From an uncultured Alistipes sp. (GTDB lineage Bacteria; Bacteroidota; Bacteroidia; Bacteroidales; UBA932): a stretch of 64,000 nucleotides of DNA. The DNA lies in NCBI GenBank assembly GCA_900544175.1, contig UQUN01000001.1:124001-188000 (forward strand). Reading direction: 5' to 3'. Below the pieces are notes generated by a model. It saw nothing but the letters and a program-made list of their open reading frames with translations, was not told where the DNA came from and did not search any database. This document shows positions 20,791 to 29,953 of this stretch, one piece after another. The first letter of the stretch is position 1. Each line of letters starts with the position of its first letter. The translations under genes were made by a program, and so were the position numbers.

Positions 20791-23727
20791 ATGAGAACAG
20801 ACTATTATTCCCTGATGGAGAAGCGTATTCGCAGGATACTCATGATCTCCAGCAGTTACGATGCCTATATCCTGGAGGAGGACGGGCAGATCGAAGCCCA
20901 GCTTTACCGGGAGTACATCGACCTGAATATCAGCAATCCTCCGGCCCTTACCTGGGTCAACACTACTCAGGAAGCAATAGCACTGCTGGAGAAGGAGCCC
21001 GGGTACGACCTGATAATAGACATGTTCAATGTCAGGGATGCCGCCATTTTCGACCAGGCCAGACATATCAGGGAGAGATGGCCCGGTATCCCGATAGTGA
21101 TACTGACCAATTTCTCCAGAGAACTGTTGAAGAAGATCGCATCCGCCGATCAGTCGGCCATAGACTATATATTTACTTGGAACGGCAATGCGGATCTGAT
21201 TCTGGCGATAGTAAAACTCTTGGAAGACAGGATGAACGCTGATGCGGACATTCTGTCTTCGGGAGTTCAGGCAATCCTTCTTGTGGAGGACTCGATACGA
21301 TATTACTCAACTTACCTTCCGGCTATCTACAAGCTGGTGCTCAAGCAGAGCGCCGAGTTTCTCAAGGAGGCTCTCAACGAACAGCAGCTCAAACTGCGGA
21401 AAAGAGCCCGCCCGAAAATACTGCTGGCGACGAACTATGATGAGGCACTGGAGCTTTATACCAGATACCGCAGGAATCTGCTCGGGGTGATTTCCGATGT
21501 GGGCTTTGTGATGCACAAAGGGGACGGACCCGAGACAGAGAGGATAGATGCCGGAATAGAACTCTGCCGGCATATCAAGCAGGACATACCCCAGATGCCT
21601 GTCATCCTGCAGTCGTCTCAGGGCAGTGTGGCGGAGACAGCCCGGGAGATGGGGGTCGGTTTCATTGAGAAATATTCCAGCACCCTGCTGATACAGCTGT
21701 CGGAATACATCAGTGAGGAATTCGGTTTCGGGGATTTCGTGGTCAAGGATCTGGATACCCATCTGGTGATAGCCAGGGCCAAGGATCTAAGGGAACTTCA
21801 GCTACTGATTTCCGAAATACCCGACAGGGAACTGGATTTCTACTGCTCGAAGAACCGCCTTTCCAAGTGGATGTATTCCCGGGGACTCTTTTCTCTGGGC
21901 CGCAACCTGCGGAAGGCCAGCCTTTCGGACTTTCCCAATCCAGGAGATGCCAGACAGTTCATTATACGGCAGATCAGGGATTACCGCATAATGGCCGGAC
22001 AGGGTATCATAGCATCGTTCGACAAGGACAGCTACACCCGTTACATACATTTCGCCAGAATGGGTGAAGGCTCTCTCGGCGGCAAGGCCAGGGGACTTGC
22101 ATTCATGAACAATGTGCTGCAGAGGTACGGTATGTCCTCCAAGTATCCTGGTGTGAGGGTGTCCATACCTCGGACGGTGGTGGTGGCTACTGACTATTTC
22201 GACCGTTTCATTCTGGAGAACGGACTTCAGTATGTCATAGACGCGAATATTCCGGATGAGGAACTTCTGTCGGAGTTTGTCAGTTCCAGACTGCCCGAGG
22301 AACTTGTGGAGCAGCTCAGGGCCTATATCGAAACAGTATCGGTGCCACTGGCTGTGCGTTCCAGTTCGAAGTTGGAGGACTCGCATTACCAGCCGTTCGC
22401 CGGCATCTATTCTACCTATATGATACCTTGTGTCGAGAACAAGGATCAGATGCTCAGGCTTCTGGGCAAGGCGATAAAGAGCGTGTACGCTTCGGTCTAT
22501 CTGGCGGCGAGCAGGGCCTATCTGCACACGACGGGCAACCTGCTCAGTGAGGAGAAGATGGCTGTGGTGATACAGGATGTCTGCGGAACGGAGGACCGTG
22601 GCTATTTCTTCCCTACGGCTTCCGGAGTGGCCAAATCTATGAATTTCTATCCCATGGAAGGGGAAAAGCCAGAGGACGGAGTAGTGAATATAGCTTTCGG
22701 TCTGGGCAAGGTGGTGGTGGACGGCGGCAAGACCCTTCGCTTCTGTCCCAGATATCCGGCCAAGGCGGTGCAGATGTCCACACCCCGGTTTGCTCTCAAG
22801 GACGGCCAGGATACCATGTATGCGCTTGATCTGAAACCGGAGGAGTTCAAGACATCCATCGATGACGGAATCAACATCCGCAAGTTCTCGATACCGGAGA
22901 CAGAGGGGTTCCGCAATCTCTCCAAGGTCGCTTCCACTTGGGACTACCAGAGCCAGATGCTGCGCCCCGGCACGTTCTCGGAAGGCATGAGGGTGATATC
23001 ATTTGCCAATATCCTTCAGTATGATGTGATTCCGCTTCCCGGTATCCTGACAGACCTGCTGGATGTATGCAGGCAGGAGCTGCGCTGTGAGGTGGAGATG
23101 GAGTTTGCTCTGGACATGGATGTCCCGAAAGGGGAAAATGCAGTGCTGAGCGTATTGCAGGTAAGGCCCATAGCGGACTTTGCCGAGGAACAGGCAGTGG
23201 ACTGGAGTACGGTGGATACCGCGCACGCTTTGGTCTATTCGGAAAATGCTCTCGGCTCTGGCCATATAGAAGGAGTTACCGATGTGGTATTCGTCAAGCC
23301 CGGCTCTTTCGACAAGTCCAGGACAGAGGAGATGGCTGCCCAGATAGAGGAGATAAACAGTCTTATGGGGGCGCAGGGCAGTTCGTACGTGCTGATAGGT
23401 CCGGGCAGATGGGGGTCGAGCGACCCATGGCTCGGTATTCCTGTGAGATGGAATCAGATATCTGAGGCCAAGGTCATAGTGGAATGCGGCCTGAAGGACT
23501 TCTGTATAGATCCCAGTCAGGGTACACATTTTTTCCAGAATATCACGTCTCTTGGAATAGGCTATTTTACGGTCAATCCTTTCAGGGGAGAAGGTGTCTG
23601 TGACCTGGACAAGGCAGAACAGGCCGTGACGGTGATGGAGACTGCTTTCATCAAGGCCGTACATTTCCCGGAGCCGCTTGGAGTCTTTATCGACGGACGT
23701 AGCGGACGCGGGGTTATAACGCTATAG
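20791..23727 (+). CDS. Two receiver-like domains fused to a PPDK_N (pyruvate/PEP-binding) domain
   Basis: This 978-residue protein has a degenerate receiver-like domain (about 8-145), a better conserved receiver (about 163-325: LLVEDS and the phospho-acceptor-like GVISDVGF, near residue 235), then a PPDK N-terminal ATP-grasp domain (about 420-960) with GEGSLGGKARGLAFM, AVRSSSKLEDSHYQPFAGIYSTY and GPGRWGSSDPWLGIPVRW. It lacks the phosphohistidine swivel and PEP-binding barrel, so it cannot be a complete PEP synthase or PPDK. Such proteins occur in Bacteroidales without known function; a phosphotransfer or signalling role is an inference. It ends the cyd transcript. Confidence 0.85.
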   Translation: MRTDYYSLMEKRIRRILMISSSYDAYILEEDGQIEAQLYREYIDLNISNPPALTWVNTTQEAIALLEKEPGYDLIIDMFNVRDAAIFDQARHIRERWPGIPIVILTNFSRELLKKIASADQSAIDYIFTWNGNADLILAIVKLLEDRMNADADILSSGVQAILLVEDSIRYYSTYLPAIYKLVLKQSAEFLKEALNEQQLKLRKRARPKILLATNYDEALELYTRYRRNLLGVISDVGFVMHKGDGPETERIDAGIELCRHIKQDIPQMPVILQSSQGSVAETAREMGVGFIEKYSSTLLIQLSEYISEEFGFGDFVVKDLDTHLVIARAKDLRELQLLISEIPDRELDFYCSKNRLSKWMYSRGLFSLGRNLRKASLSDFPNPGDARQFIIRQIRDYRIMAGQGIIASFDKDSYTRYIHFARMGEGSLGGKARGLAFMNNVLQRYGMSSKYPGVRVSIPRTVVVATDYFDRFILENGLQYVIDANIPDEELLSEFVSSRLPEELVEQLRAYIETVSVPLAVRSSSKLEDSHYQPFAGIYSTYMIPCVENKDQMLRLLGKAIKSVYASVYLAASRAYLHTTGNLLSEEKMAVVIQDVCGTEDRGYFFPTASGVAKSMNFYPMEGEKPEDGVVNIAFGLGKVVVDGGKTLRFCPRYPAKAVQMSTPRFALKDGQDTMYALDLKPEEFKTSIDDGINIRKFSIPETEGFRNLSKVASTWDYQSQMLRPGTFSEGMRVISFANILQYDVIPLPGILTDLLDVCRQELRCEVEMEFALDMDVPKGENAVLSVLQVRPIADFAEEQAVDWSTVDTAHALVYSENALGSGHIEGVTDVVFVKPGSFDKSRTEEMAAQIEEINSLMGAQGSSYVLIGPGRWGSSDPWLGIPVRWNQISEAKVIVECGLKDFCIDPSQGTHFFQNITSLGIGYFTVNPFRGEGVCDLDKAEQAVTVMETAFIKAVHFPEPLGVFIDGRSGRGVITL

Positions 23728-23750
23728 CCGTCATTATGGTGGCAGACATA

Positions 23751-23784
23751 AAAAAAAGCGGCATTAGAATGTGCCGCTTTTTTT
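23751..23784. terminator. Bidirectional rho-independent terminator
   Basis: AAAAAAAGCGGCA and TGCCGCTTTTTTT form a 13-bp stem with an 8-base loop. The A-tract and T-tract serve both strands, ending the cyd run on the plus strand and the lipoprotein gene at 23806-24612 on the minus strand. Confidence 0.92.
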
Positions 23785-23805
23785 ATGCCGTGGTTACTGC
23801 CTGTA

Positions 23806-24612
23806 TCAGAGGAGCTGGCCGCGTGCTGTTTCGATTTCACCCTTGAGCTCCATGAGCTGGTCGCGGAGCTGCTGTACGCTGATGGCGTTGATTACCTCAA
23901 GTGGTTTGAGGATGCTCTGGAGCTGTTCAAGCTCGGGATGATAGGGGATAAGGGCCTTGATACCTTCATGGACAAGAATGAAGCGGTATGACACTTCTGC
24001 TGCAGACTTGTCATCGAAGCAGGGCATGAACTTGTCTATGTTCTGTGTGATAATGAAGAGCTCCTCAATGGTTCCTGCAGTGATGGCGTTCCAGAAATAG
24101 TTGAGGGTTTTGGTCTTCAGTGCTTCGTTGTACAGGTTCCTGATGCCTTCGGCGATGCTGGTTCCGTTGCTGCCGTCAGTCCCGACTGTGAGGACTGGAT
24201 TGTTGATGTCTACGAGGAGTTTTGATATGACCTGCTTGTAGTTGTCCACGGGCATGCCGTAGAGCTCCGCAATGCTCATATCCACCCTGTACATGACTAC
24301 TGCCCTGTATTTGTCGTTCAATGTTACCGCCTCGTCGGCTTTTGAAAGAGGGAGAAGGTATTCGGGCTTGTTTTTTTTCTCTTTTTCAGTCAGTGTCAGT
24401 TTGCCGTTCTGAATATCCATTATGGCGGGTGTGGACAGGCTGCTCATTGCATTGACAAGGGAGTCCATTTTGGCTTTCAAGTCAGCTTTGAGGTATTCCG
24501 CTTCAGTCTCAGATGACTGTGCGGATGCCTTTTTCTTTGATGAATTATTGCCGCATGCGCAGACAGCGAGTATTGCGACAGCAGTCATAAGAATAACAGT
24601 TATTCTTTTCAT
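23806..24612 (-). CDS. Lipoprotein of unknown function
   Basis: The 268-residue protein has a lipoprotein signal (lipobox VCAC, Cys 20) and a low-complexity linker rich in Lys, Ser and Glu. The rest is a mostly helical domain with no recognised family. It contains YLLPLSKADEAVTLNDKYRAVVMYRVDMSIAELYG, and a C-terminal helical segment (QLRDQLMELKGEIETARGQLL) that could form a coiled coil. A consensus promoter lies upstream and the two-way terminator just downstream, so it is transcribed alone. Confidence 0.75.
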   Translation of the reverse strand: MKRITVILMTAVAILAVCACGNNSSKKKASAQSSETEAEYLKADLKAKMDSLVNAMSSLSTPAIMDIQNGKLTLTEKEKKNKPEYLLPLSKADEAVTLNDKYRAVVMYRVDMSIAELYGMPVDNYKQVISKLLVDINNPVLTVGTDGSNGTSIAEGIRNLYNEALKTKTLNYFWNAITAGTIEELFIITQNIDKFMPCFDDKSAAEVSYRFILVHEGIKALIPYHPELEQLQSILKPLEVINAISVQQLRDQLMELKGEIETARGQLL

Positions 24613-24665
24613 TTTGTATTTGATTTAAATTAGTATTTTGCTTGTAGCATAAGTTAAATTCAATG

Positions 24666-24673
24666 CAAAGATA
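24666..24673 (-). promoter_or_regulatory. -7 box of the lipoprotein at 23806-24612
   Basis: The minus strand reads TATCTTTG, an exact TAnnTTTG match, 53 bases before the start codon and just past the end of the ABC gene. Confidence 0.6.
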
Positions 24674-24698
24674 AAGTCTTTATGATAATGGACAAAAA

Positions 24699-27620
24699 CT
24701 ATTTTCTGTTTTTTTCCGATGTCAGTTTTTCACCGAAATCTGCAAACAGCAGCACGATGGCGATGATGCACATTATCATTAGGACAGAGCAGTTGAACAG
24801 CACCGTGTCAATTCTGTGTCTCCCTAAGATTTTCACGGAACTGTAGAATGGAGCACGGCCGTTTCGGGATATTGGATCTATCCAGACCTGTCCGGTTTCG
24901 GGGACTATCGTGCAGTCAGTTATCCTGTAGGCGGTTTCGGATCCTGAGCCTGTGAGGAGTTGCTCGAGTCCCTTGTTGCAGTTGTTCCTGTAAAGGGCGA
25001 GGAGTGCATCTCTTCCATGGTAGGAGATATATTCGGTCAATGGTCTGTCTGCATCCATGTTGGCTTCTGACCCGATTGATGCCAGCGTGTCCCTGGCGTA
25101 GTCGAGCCAGGCGGATGCTGTCCTGTATGCGGTGGAGTCGAATACTTTGCTGTTCAGAGAGTCTATGCCTGTGTACGGTCTTATGCCGAAGGTGCTCCAC
25201 AGTCTCGGTATGTTCCTGCGCAAGGTCTCCAGGCTGATGCTGTCCGCAGATTCGAGACCGGACTGCAGTCCGTCGATGAAAACGCTCCTGTAGAACAGGG
25301 TCTGGTATTTCTGCCTGTCCGCGTCAAACTTCATCTTCTCGTAGTCGTTGTATGCAAAGTATCCGACGGAAAGGGCTTCGTAGGCCCATCTTGAGGGTAT
25401 CAGATCTCCGATGACCGGAACATTGCCGGTAGCGGACCGTTGTGTCAGATCTTCGAACTTTACAACGAGACCGCAGAGCAGTATCTGCGGAATGAGCAGC
25501 ATCGGGACGGTAATGTATATCGCTACGGCTGACCGGAGGGATTGGGAAAGTATAAGACCGGTAAGTCCTGCCAGCAGGGAGGCGAGGAACAGTATTGTCC
25601 ACCATATCCAGAAAGCAGAACCAATTCCCATGATGGTGTTTCCGACCAGGATGAACAGCAGTGACTGGACAATGGAGATGCCTGTGACATAAAGTATCTT
25701 GGACCACAGGTATGATGCCTTGGAAAGTCTCAGAAACTTTTCTCTTTTGAGAAGGGCCCTGTCTTTCAGTATTTCCTCCGCGCTGATACTCAGACCTGCA
25801 AATGTGACGACAATCACGGACATGAAGATGTATGAGACGAGATTCTTGTTTTCCAGCACCGTATATCCGGTTCCTGGGGCGTAGTGCGTGAGTATGGCCA
25901 CGATGACGGCAAGCAGCGGCGTGCCGATAATGGCCAGTGCCATATACTGTCTGTCCGCAAGTCTTTCCTTTATGTTCCTTTGCAGAAAAATCAGAAACTG
26001 TCTGAGGCGTGAGGGCCTTCTCAGTTCCGTTTTCGGAACTTCTCTGATTTCTTCTTCCCCAGGGCTTGTGCGCATTGTCTCCAGGTATTTTCTGTGCCAG
26101 TCTTCTGGCGGTACCTTCCGTGTCTGCGTGATCCTGCCGCTGTCATCCATTGCCTTTTCTTCTATTATGTTGAGGATGATCTCGGGGTTGATGTTACCGC
26201 ATGTGGAGCACATGCTGACCTCGGCGTCAGCATAGTCAGCGGCTCTCTTGAAGTACGTGACGGCCTCTATGGGATTGCCGTCGTATACGGGGTATCCTCC
26301 TTTGTCGAGTATCCACAGCCTGTCGAAGAGCTTGAATATGTCGGATGAGGGCTGATGTATGTTGACGATGATCAGTCTGCCCTTGTACGTCTGTTCCTTC
26401 AGCAGATTCATGACTTTTTCGGAATCGGATGAGGACAGGCCGGATGTAGGCTCGTCCAGGAACAGCACTGCCGGTTCCCTTATCAGCTCCAGGGCGATGT
26501 TCAGTCTTTTTCTCTGTCCGCCTGATATGAATTTGTGCAGAGGGGAGCCGACCTTGAGGTTCTTGGTCTCCTCCAGGCCCAGATCCTTCAGCATGCTGTT
26601 CACCTTGGCCGCGATCTCCTCCCTGCTTTTGTCGGCGAAGCAGAATCTTGCGGTGAACATCAGATTCTCGAATACGGTCAGGTCCTCGATCAGCAGGTCG
26701 TCCTGTGGTACGAAGCCCAGCAGGTCCTTTACTTCTGGACGGGATATGCTGTGGCCGTTCAGGGTAATCGTTCCGCTGTCCGGTACGGTGGTGCCGTTGA
26801 GCAGGGAGAGCAGAGTGGATTTCCCTGCTCCGCTTCCTCCCATCACTGCCACCAGCTGTCCGCTTCTGAGAGAAAACGAGAAATTGTGGATGCCGTTGTT
26901 GCTGTGCGGATATCGGAAGTTTATGCCGTTGCCTGCGAGTACGATCTGTGTCTTTTCCCTGTCAGTACTGTAGAGTGAGAGGATGTTGCTGTAGTACAGC
27001 GGAATCATGTTCCTGCTTTTCAGGACGCCGCTGTGCTGCCATATCATGAATGTGCCTGGCAGGACCGGAATATCGTTCATCAGGACTGTGTCCGGTCCGT
27101 GGTAGCTGAATACTATCTTGTTGTACTTTTCGAGGTATATCAGTCTCAGCTCACCGCGCAGTCCGTCTCTGTGGAGTGTAAGCACTTTGTCGCTTACGGT
27201 ACCTGAGACATAGCATACGAATGTCCCGAATATGTCTTCAGGCAGCTTGAACAGTACGGATACCTTCCTGAACAGCTCCAGATTCTCGCCGGAGATGTTG
27301 TCCCCAGTCTCCGTACCGGGGGTAGGATCGCAGAACTCCATGAGCCTGAGCAGCATGAGCGCCCTGTCCTCTTCTGTGATCCTGCTTTTGAGTCCGGAGC
27401 ATATCTCGATTATAATGGCGTCTTTGTCCAGTTCCGGGAACTCATCGTAATAGTCTCTCAAGTCTGAGTAGAGAGACAGGTAATCATCAAGAATCCTGAC
27501 CCCGAAATGCTTTGTCATATACGAGGTCAGGATTCTCAGTGATCTCTGTTTGTCTGTGCTGTTGACTGCGCCGAAAAGCGCGAATAGATTCAATAGTCCA
27601 GATAACAGAATGTCGTTCAT
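24699..27620 (-). CDS. ABCG-like ABC transporter, ATPase and permease in one chain with extra N-terminal domain
   Basis: This 973-residue protein has an N-terminal helical region of about 130 residues resembling TerB-like domains (STDKQRSLRILTSYMTKHFG, ELDKDAIIIEICSGL) and a small beta region. The ATPase follows with Walker A GGSGAGKST (near 260), signature SGGQRKR (near 363) and Walker B FLDEPTSGL (near 390), then an ABC2-type membrane domain with about six helices and a long periplasmic loop. Order ATPase-membrane domain is that of ABCG exporters. Its start directly follows the M6 protease stop, so it belongs to that operon. The substrate is unknown. Confidence 0.85.
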   Translation of the reverse strand: MNDILLSGLLNLFALFGAVNSTDKQRSLRILTSYMTKHFGVRILDDYLSLYSDLRDYYDEFPELDKDAIIIEICSGLKSRITEEDRALMLLRLMEFCDPTPGTETGDNISGENLELFRKVSVLFKLPEDIFGTFVCYVSGTVSDKVLTLHRDGLRGELRLIYLEKYNKIVFSYHGPDTVLMNDIPVLPGTFMIWQHSGVLKSRNMIPLYYSNILSLYSTDREKTQIVLAGNGINFRYPHSNNGIHNFSFSLRSGQLVAVMGGSGAGKSTLLSLLNGTTVPDSGTITLNGHSISRPEVKDLLGFVPQDDLLIEDLTVFENLMFTARFCFADKSREEIAAKVNSMLKDLGLEETKNLKVGSPLHKFISGGQRKRLNIALELIREPAVLFLDEPTSGLSSSDSEKVMNLLKEQTYKGRLIIVNIHQPSSDIFKLFDRLWILDKGGYPVYDGNPIEAVTYFKRAADYADAEVSMCSTCGNINPEIILNIIEEKAMDDSGRITQTRKVPPEDWHRKYLETMRTSPGEEEIREVPKTELRRPSRLRQFLIFLQRNIKERLADRQYMALAIIGTPLLAVIVAILTHYAPGTGYTVLENKNLVSYIFMSVIVVTFAGLSISAEEILKDRALLKREKFLRLSKASYLWSKILYVTGISIVQSLLFILVGNTIMGIGSAFWIWWTILFLASLLAGLTGLILSQSLRSAVAIYITVPMLLIPQILLCGLVVKFEDLTQRSATGNVPVIGDLIPSRWAYEALSVGYFAYNDYEKMKFDADRQKYQTLFYRSVFIDGLQSGLESADSISLETLRRNIPRLWSTFGIRPYTGIDSLNSKVFDSTAYRTASAWLDYARDTLASIGSEANMDADRPLTEYISYHGRDALLALYRNNCNKGLEQLLTGSGSETAYRITDCTIVPETGQVWIDPISRNGRAPFYSSVKILGRHRIDTVLFNCSVLMIMCIIAIVLLFADFGEKLTSEKNRK

Positions 27621-29465
27621 TTACATGACGTTTATTTTGGTGGTGATGATCTCGCTCGTTCCGTCCTCGTAGGTCAGCTCTGCCTTGATAGTGTGCTCTC
27701 CCGTCGTGAGTACGACTCTCGGCTCGCTCTGATATTCGTCATCCATATACCAGACTACGCTTGCGGGAACTTTGTTGCTGTTGCTGATCATGAGAGGAAG
27801 TGTCTCACCGTTGGTGAAGTTGCTCTTCTCAAGATAGATGGCGTTGATGCCCAGGTCTACGAATTCATCGATGGGCACACCGCCGTTCCCCATGATAAGG
27901 TTGAGGGTTGCGTTGTCGCCGTTGTCCGATATGTCATACAGGTTGTATCCTGTTGGATTGCCGTTCCAGCTTACGGCGGCGGGGGTTGTGGCCGATGTGA
28001 ATTCCGTGACATTCATGCGGCCAGGGAACAGTTTGTCTGTATTGTAGATTGCGGATGTTTCAGGATAGGTCGACTCTACAAGATCATAGAGCTGATGGCT
28101 TGCCACGTTGTTTATCATGCTGTAGTCCCAAAGGATGTATGCAGGATATCCGCCTACGGTGTTGCTTGATCTGTCCACATGGTAAATGGCGACACCGGTG
28201 GCATTGATATAGGCATCGTAGCCTTCACCGTTTCTGTACTCGTACACGTAGGTCTCTCCGTCAGTATCGGTGGTGGTCATGTATGCGACATTGGTCTGGA
28301 CGGGCTCGAGGGTCTTTTCTCCGGACTCAGTCCATTCGGTGAGTTCAGGCAGCCATCCGAGCATGTATCTCTCATATCCGCTGAGATACGGAGGCGTGCG
28401 TCCGTTGTTGTTGTAGGAACCCTGGTCCATGAGCGAAATGGCACCGATGCCGTTGGCATATCCGTTGGCCTCGTAGTCGGTGTCGTAGAAATCGGGAAGC
28501 CCGAGTACGTGTCCGAATTCATGAGTGAATGTACCGATTCCGGCCATGACTCTGGATGAGTTCGTTCCGCTGTATTCTGATGCGCAGGCGTAGGTGTTAA
28601 GGCGTTTGCCGTCGAAAGGTTCGTAAACAGGTCTGTATACGACCCACTTGTGAGGCCAGATATAGTCAGCTCCGGCTCCCTCGGCTTCGTTGTGGCCGGC
28701 GAAGAAGAAGAAGACGTTGTCTACAGTACCGTCATTGTCGATGTCATATTCGCTGAAGTCCACAATGTTCTCACTGTCAGCGATCTGGCATGCTTCTACC
28801 AGCAGATAGTCCGCTCTTTCCGTGCTTCCCAGATGCGCACCGCCATAGTCGACGTAGCTTCCGCTCACCTGGATAGGACCGTAGACATCGAAGGTCGGGT
28901 TGAACTGTCCCATGGAGTTGTCTTTGTAGTAGTCAGCGGACGACCCGGTTCCGCCGTTGTCACTGTATCCTTCCTCGTTAAGCAGTCTGGTGAAGGCTGT
29001 CCTTGCATCGGGAACGGTGAACTGCAGGTCACTGAACTCGATGAGCAGTACGAGGAAATGCTTGTCTCCGAAAGCCATGTCCTCGGATGAGGTCTGGACT
29101 GCAGCGGCTCTCTGTGCGGCAGCCTGTCTTCTCATGTTGGCTGCCTGTACAGCCGCCTTGGGGGGCTGTATGGCCGCTGTACCTGTCTGTGAGAAAGGTG
29201 TCTCCCTGACACGTGTATTGGTAATGGCTATGCTGCCGTCGCTGTTGAATGACGCATAGTAGTAGAAACCGTCGTGTCCCTTTTCTACAAGCTTGTTACC
29301 GGCGGTAGTCCAGTGCAGGAACTCGTCGCCGTGTATCTGTATGGTAATGGTGGTCCCGTCAGGCTGTTTTACTGTTATGGGGTGAGGGACTGCTTTTATG
29401 GCGAAGGCTGTGAATGTCGCTGACATCATCATCAGCGCAGCCAGAATCAGAGTATGTATCTTCAT
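27621..29465 (-). CDS. Secreted M6-family metalloprotease
   Basis: The 614-residue protein has a signal peptide (to FTAFA), a pro-region (about 25-120) and an M6 (immune inhibitor A-like) zinc protease domain. The zinc-binding motif HEFGHVLGLPDFYD is near residue 313; FEPTFDVYGPIQV-like FNPTFDVYGPIQVSG and FVDFSEYDIDNDGTVDN, a calcium-binding-type loop, precede it. A C-terminal beta-sandwich (about 525-614) completes the protein. No type IX secretion C-terminal signal is clear. It would degrade extracellular or surface proteins, and is co-transcribed with an exporter and a lipoprotein. Confidence 0.88.
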   Translation of the reverse strand: MKIHTLILAALMMMSATFTAFAIKAVPHPITVKQPDGTTITIQIHGDEFLHWTTAGNKLVEKGHDGFYYYASFNSDGSIAITNTRVRETPFSQTGTAAIQPPKAAVQAANMRRQAAAQRAAAVQTSSEDMAFGDKHFLVLLIEFSDLQFTVPDARTAFTRLLNEEGYSDNGGTGSSADYYKDNSMGQFNPTFDVYGPIQVSGSYVDYGGAHLGSTERADYLLVEACQIADSENIVDFSEYDIDNDGTVDNVFFFFAGHNEAEGAGADYIWPHKWVVYRPVYEPFDGKRLNTYACASEYSGTNSSRVMAGIGTFTHEFGHVLGLPDFYDTDYEANGYANGIGAISLMDQGSYNNNGRTPPYLSGYERYMLGWLPELTEWTESGEKTLEPVQTNVAYMTTTDTDGETYVYEYRNGEGYDAYINATGVAIYHVDRSSNTVGGYPAYILWDYSMINNVASHQLYDLVESTYPETSAIYNTDKLFPGRMNVTEFTSATTPAAVSWNGNPTGYNLYDISDNGDNATLNLIMGNGGVPIDEFVDLGINAIYLEKSNFTNGETLPLMISNSNKVPASVVWYMDDEYQSEPRVVLTTGEHTIKAELTYEDGTSEIITTKINVM

Positions 29466-29475
29466 TGTGTAAGTA

Positions 29476-29922
29476 TTATTCAGTCAGTATGATTATTCCG
29501 TGGTCATTCTCGTGGTCGTAGAGCCATGTGTGCGTGATGTTTGTCTGTTCCACGGTGAACTCTCCTGTCAGAGTGTCGCTGAGATTCTCTGTAAAGTTCT
29601 GGGTGATGGTGACAGTGACGACATCACCGGTTGAAAGTGCCGTGGGAATGCCGGAGACAGTCACGAACTGCGCCGGTGCTGTAGTGAGTACGCGGTAGTC
29701 GGCAGTCTCTCCGTTGTTGTATCTGTACACGGAGTACTGGCTTATGAAGTCAGTGTGGGTGAAACTCTCAATTACGGATTTGCCGTAAAAGCCAGGATCG
29801 GTATTGTCCAGAAAAGAATTGAGCTGTTCGCTCGGAAGATTGTTCCTTTCAGTGCATGAACTGAGAAAAAACACTGCTGAAACAGCGAGCAGCAGTGTTT
29901 TTATTGTGTGTAGTCTTGTCAT
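29476..29922 (-). CDS. Small lipoprotein upstream of the M6 protease
   Basis: The 148-residue protein has a lipoprotein signal (lipobox LSSC, Cys 23) and a beta-rich mature part with no recognised family (TVEQTNITHTWLYDHENDHGIIIL at the end contains a histidine/aspartate cluster). It lies 10 bases before the protease gene and 31 after gcvP, with no clear promoter of its own. It could be a protease partner or inhibitor; this is inference from position. Confidence 0.7.
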   Translation of the reverse strand: MTRLHTIKTLLLAVSAVFFLSSCTERNNLPSEQLNSFLDNTDPGFYGKSVIESFTHTDFISQYSVYRYNNGETADYRVLTTAPAQFVTVSGIPTALSTGDVVTVTITQNFTENLSDTLTGEFTVEQTNITHTWLYDHENDHGIIILTE

Positions 29923-29953
29923 TGATAGAAGTGAAAAATATTAGGGTTATGAA

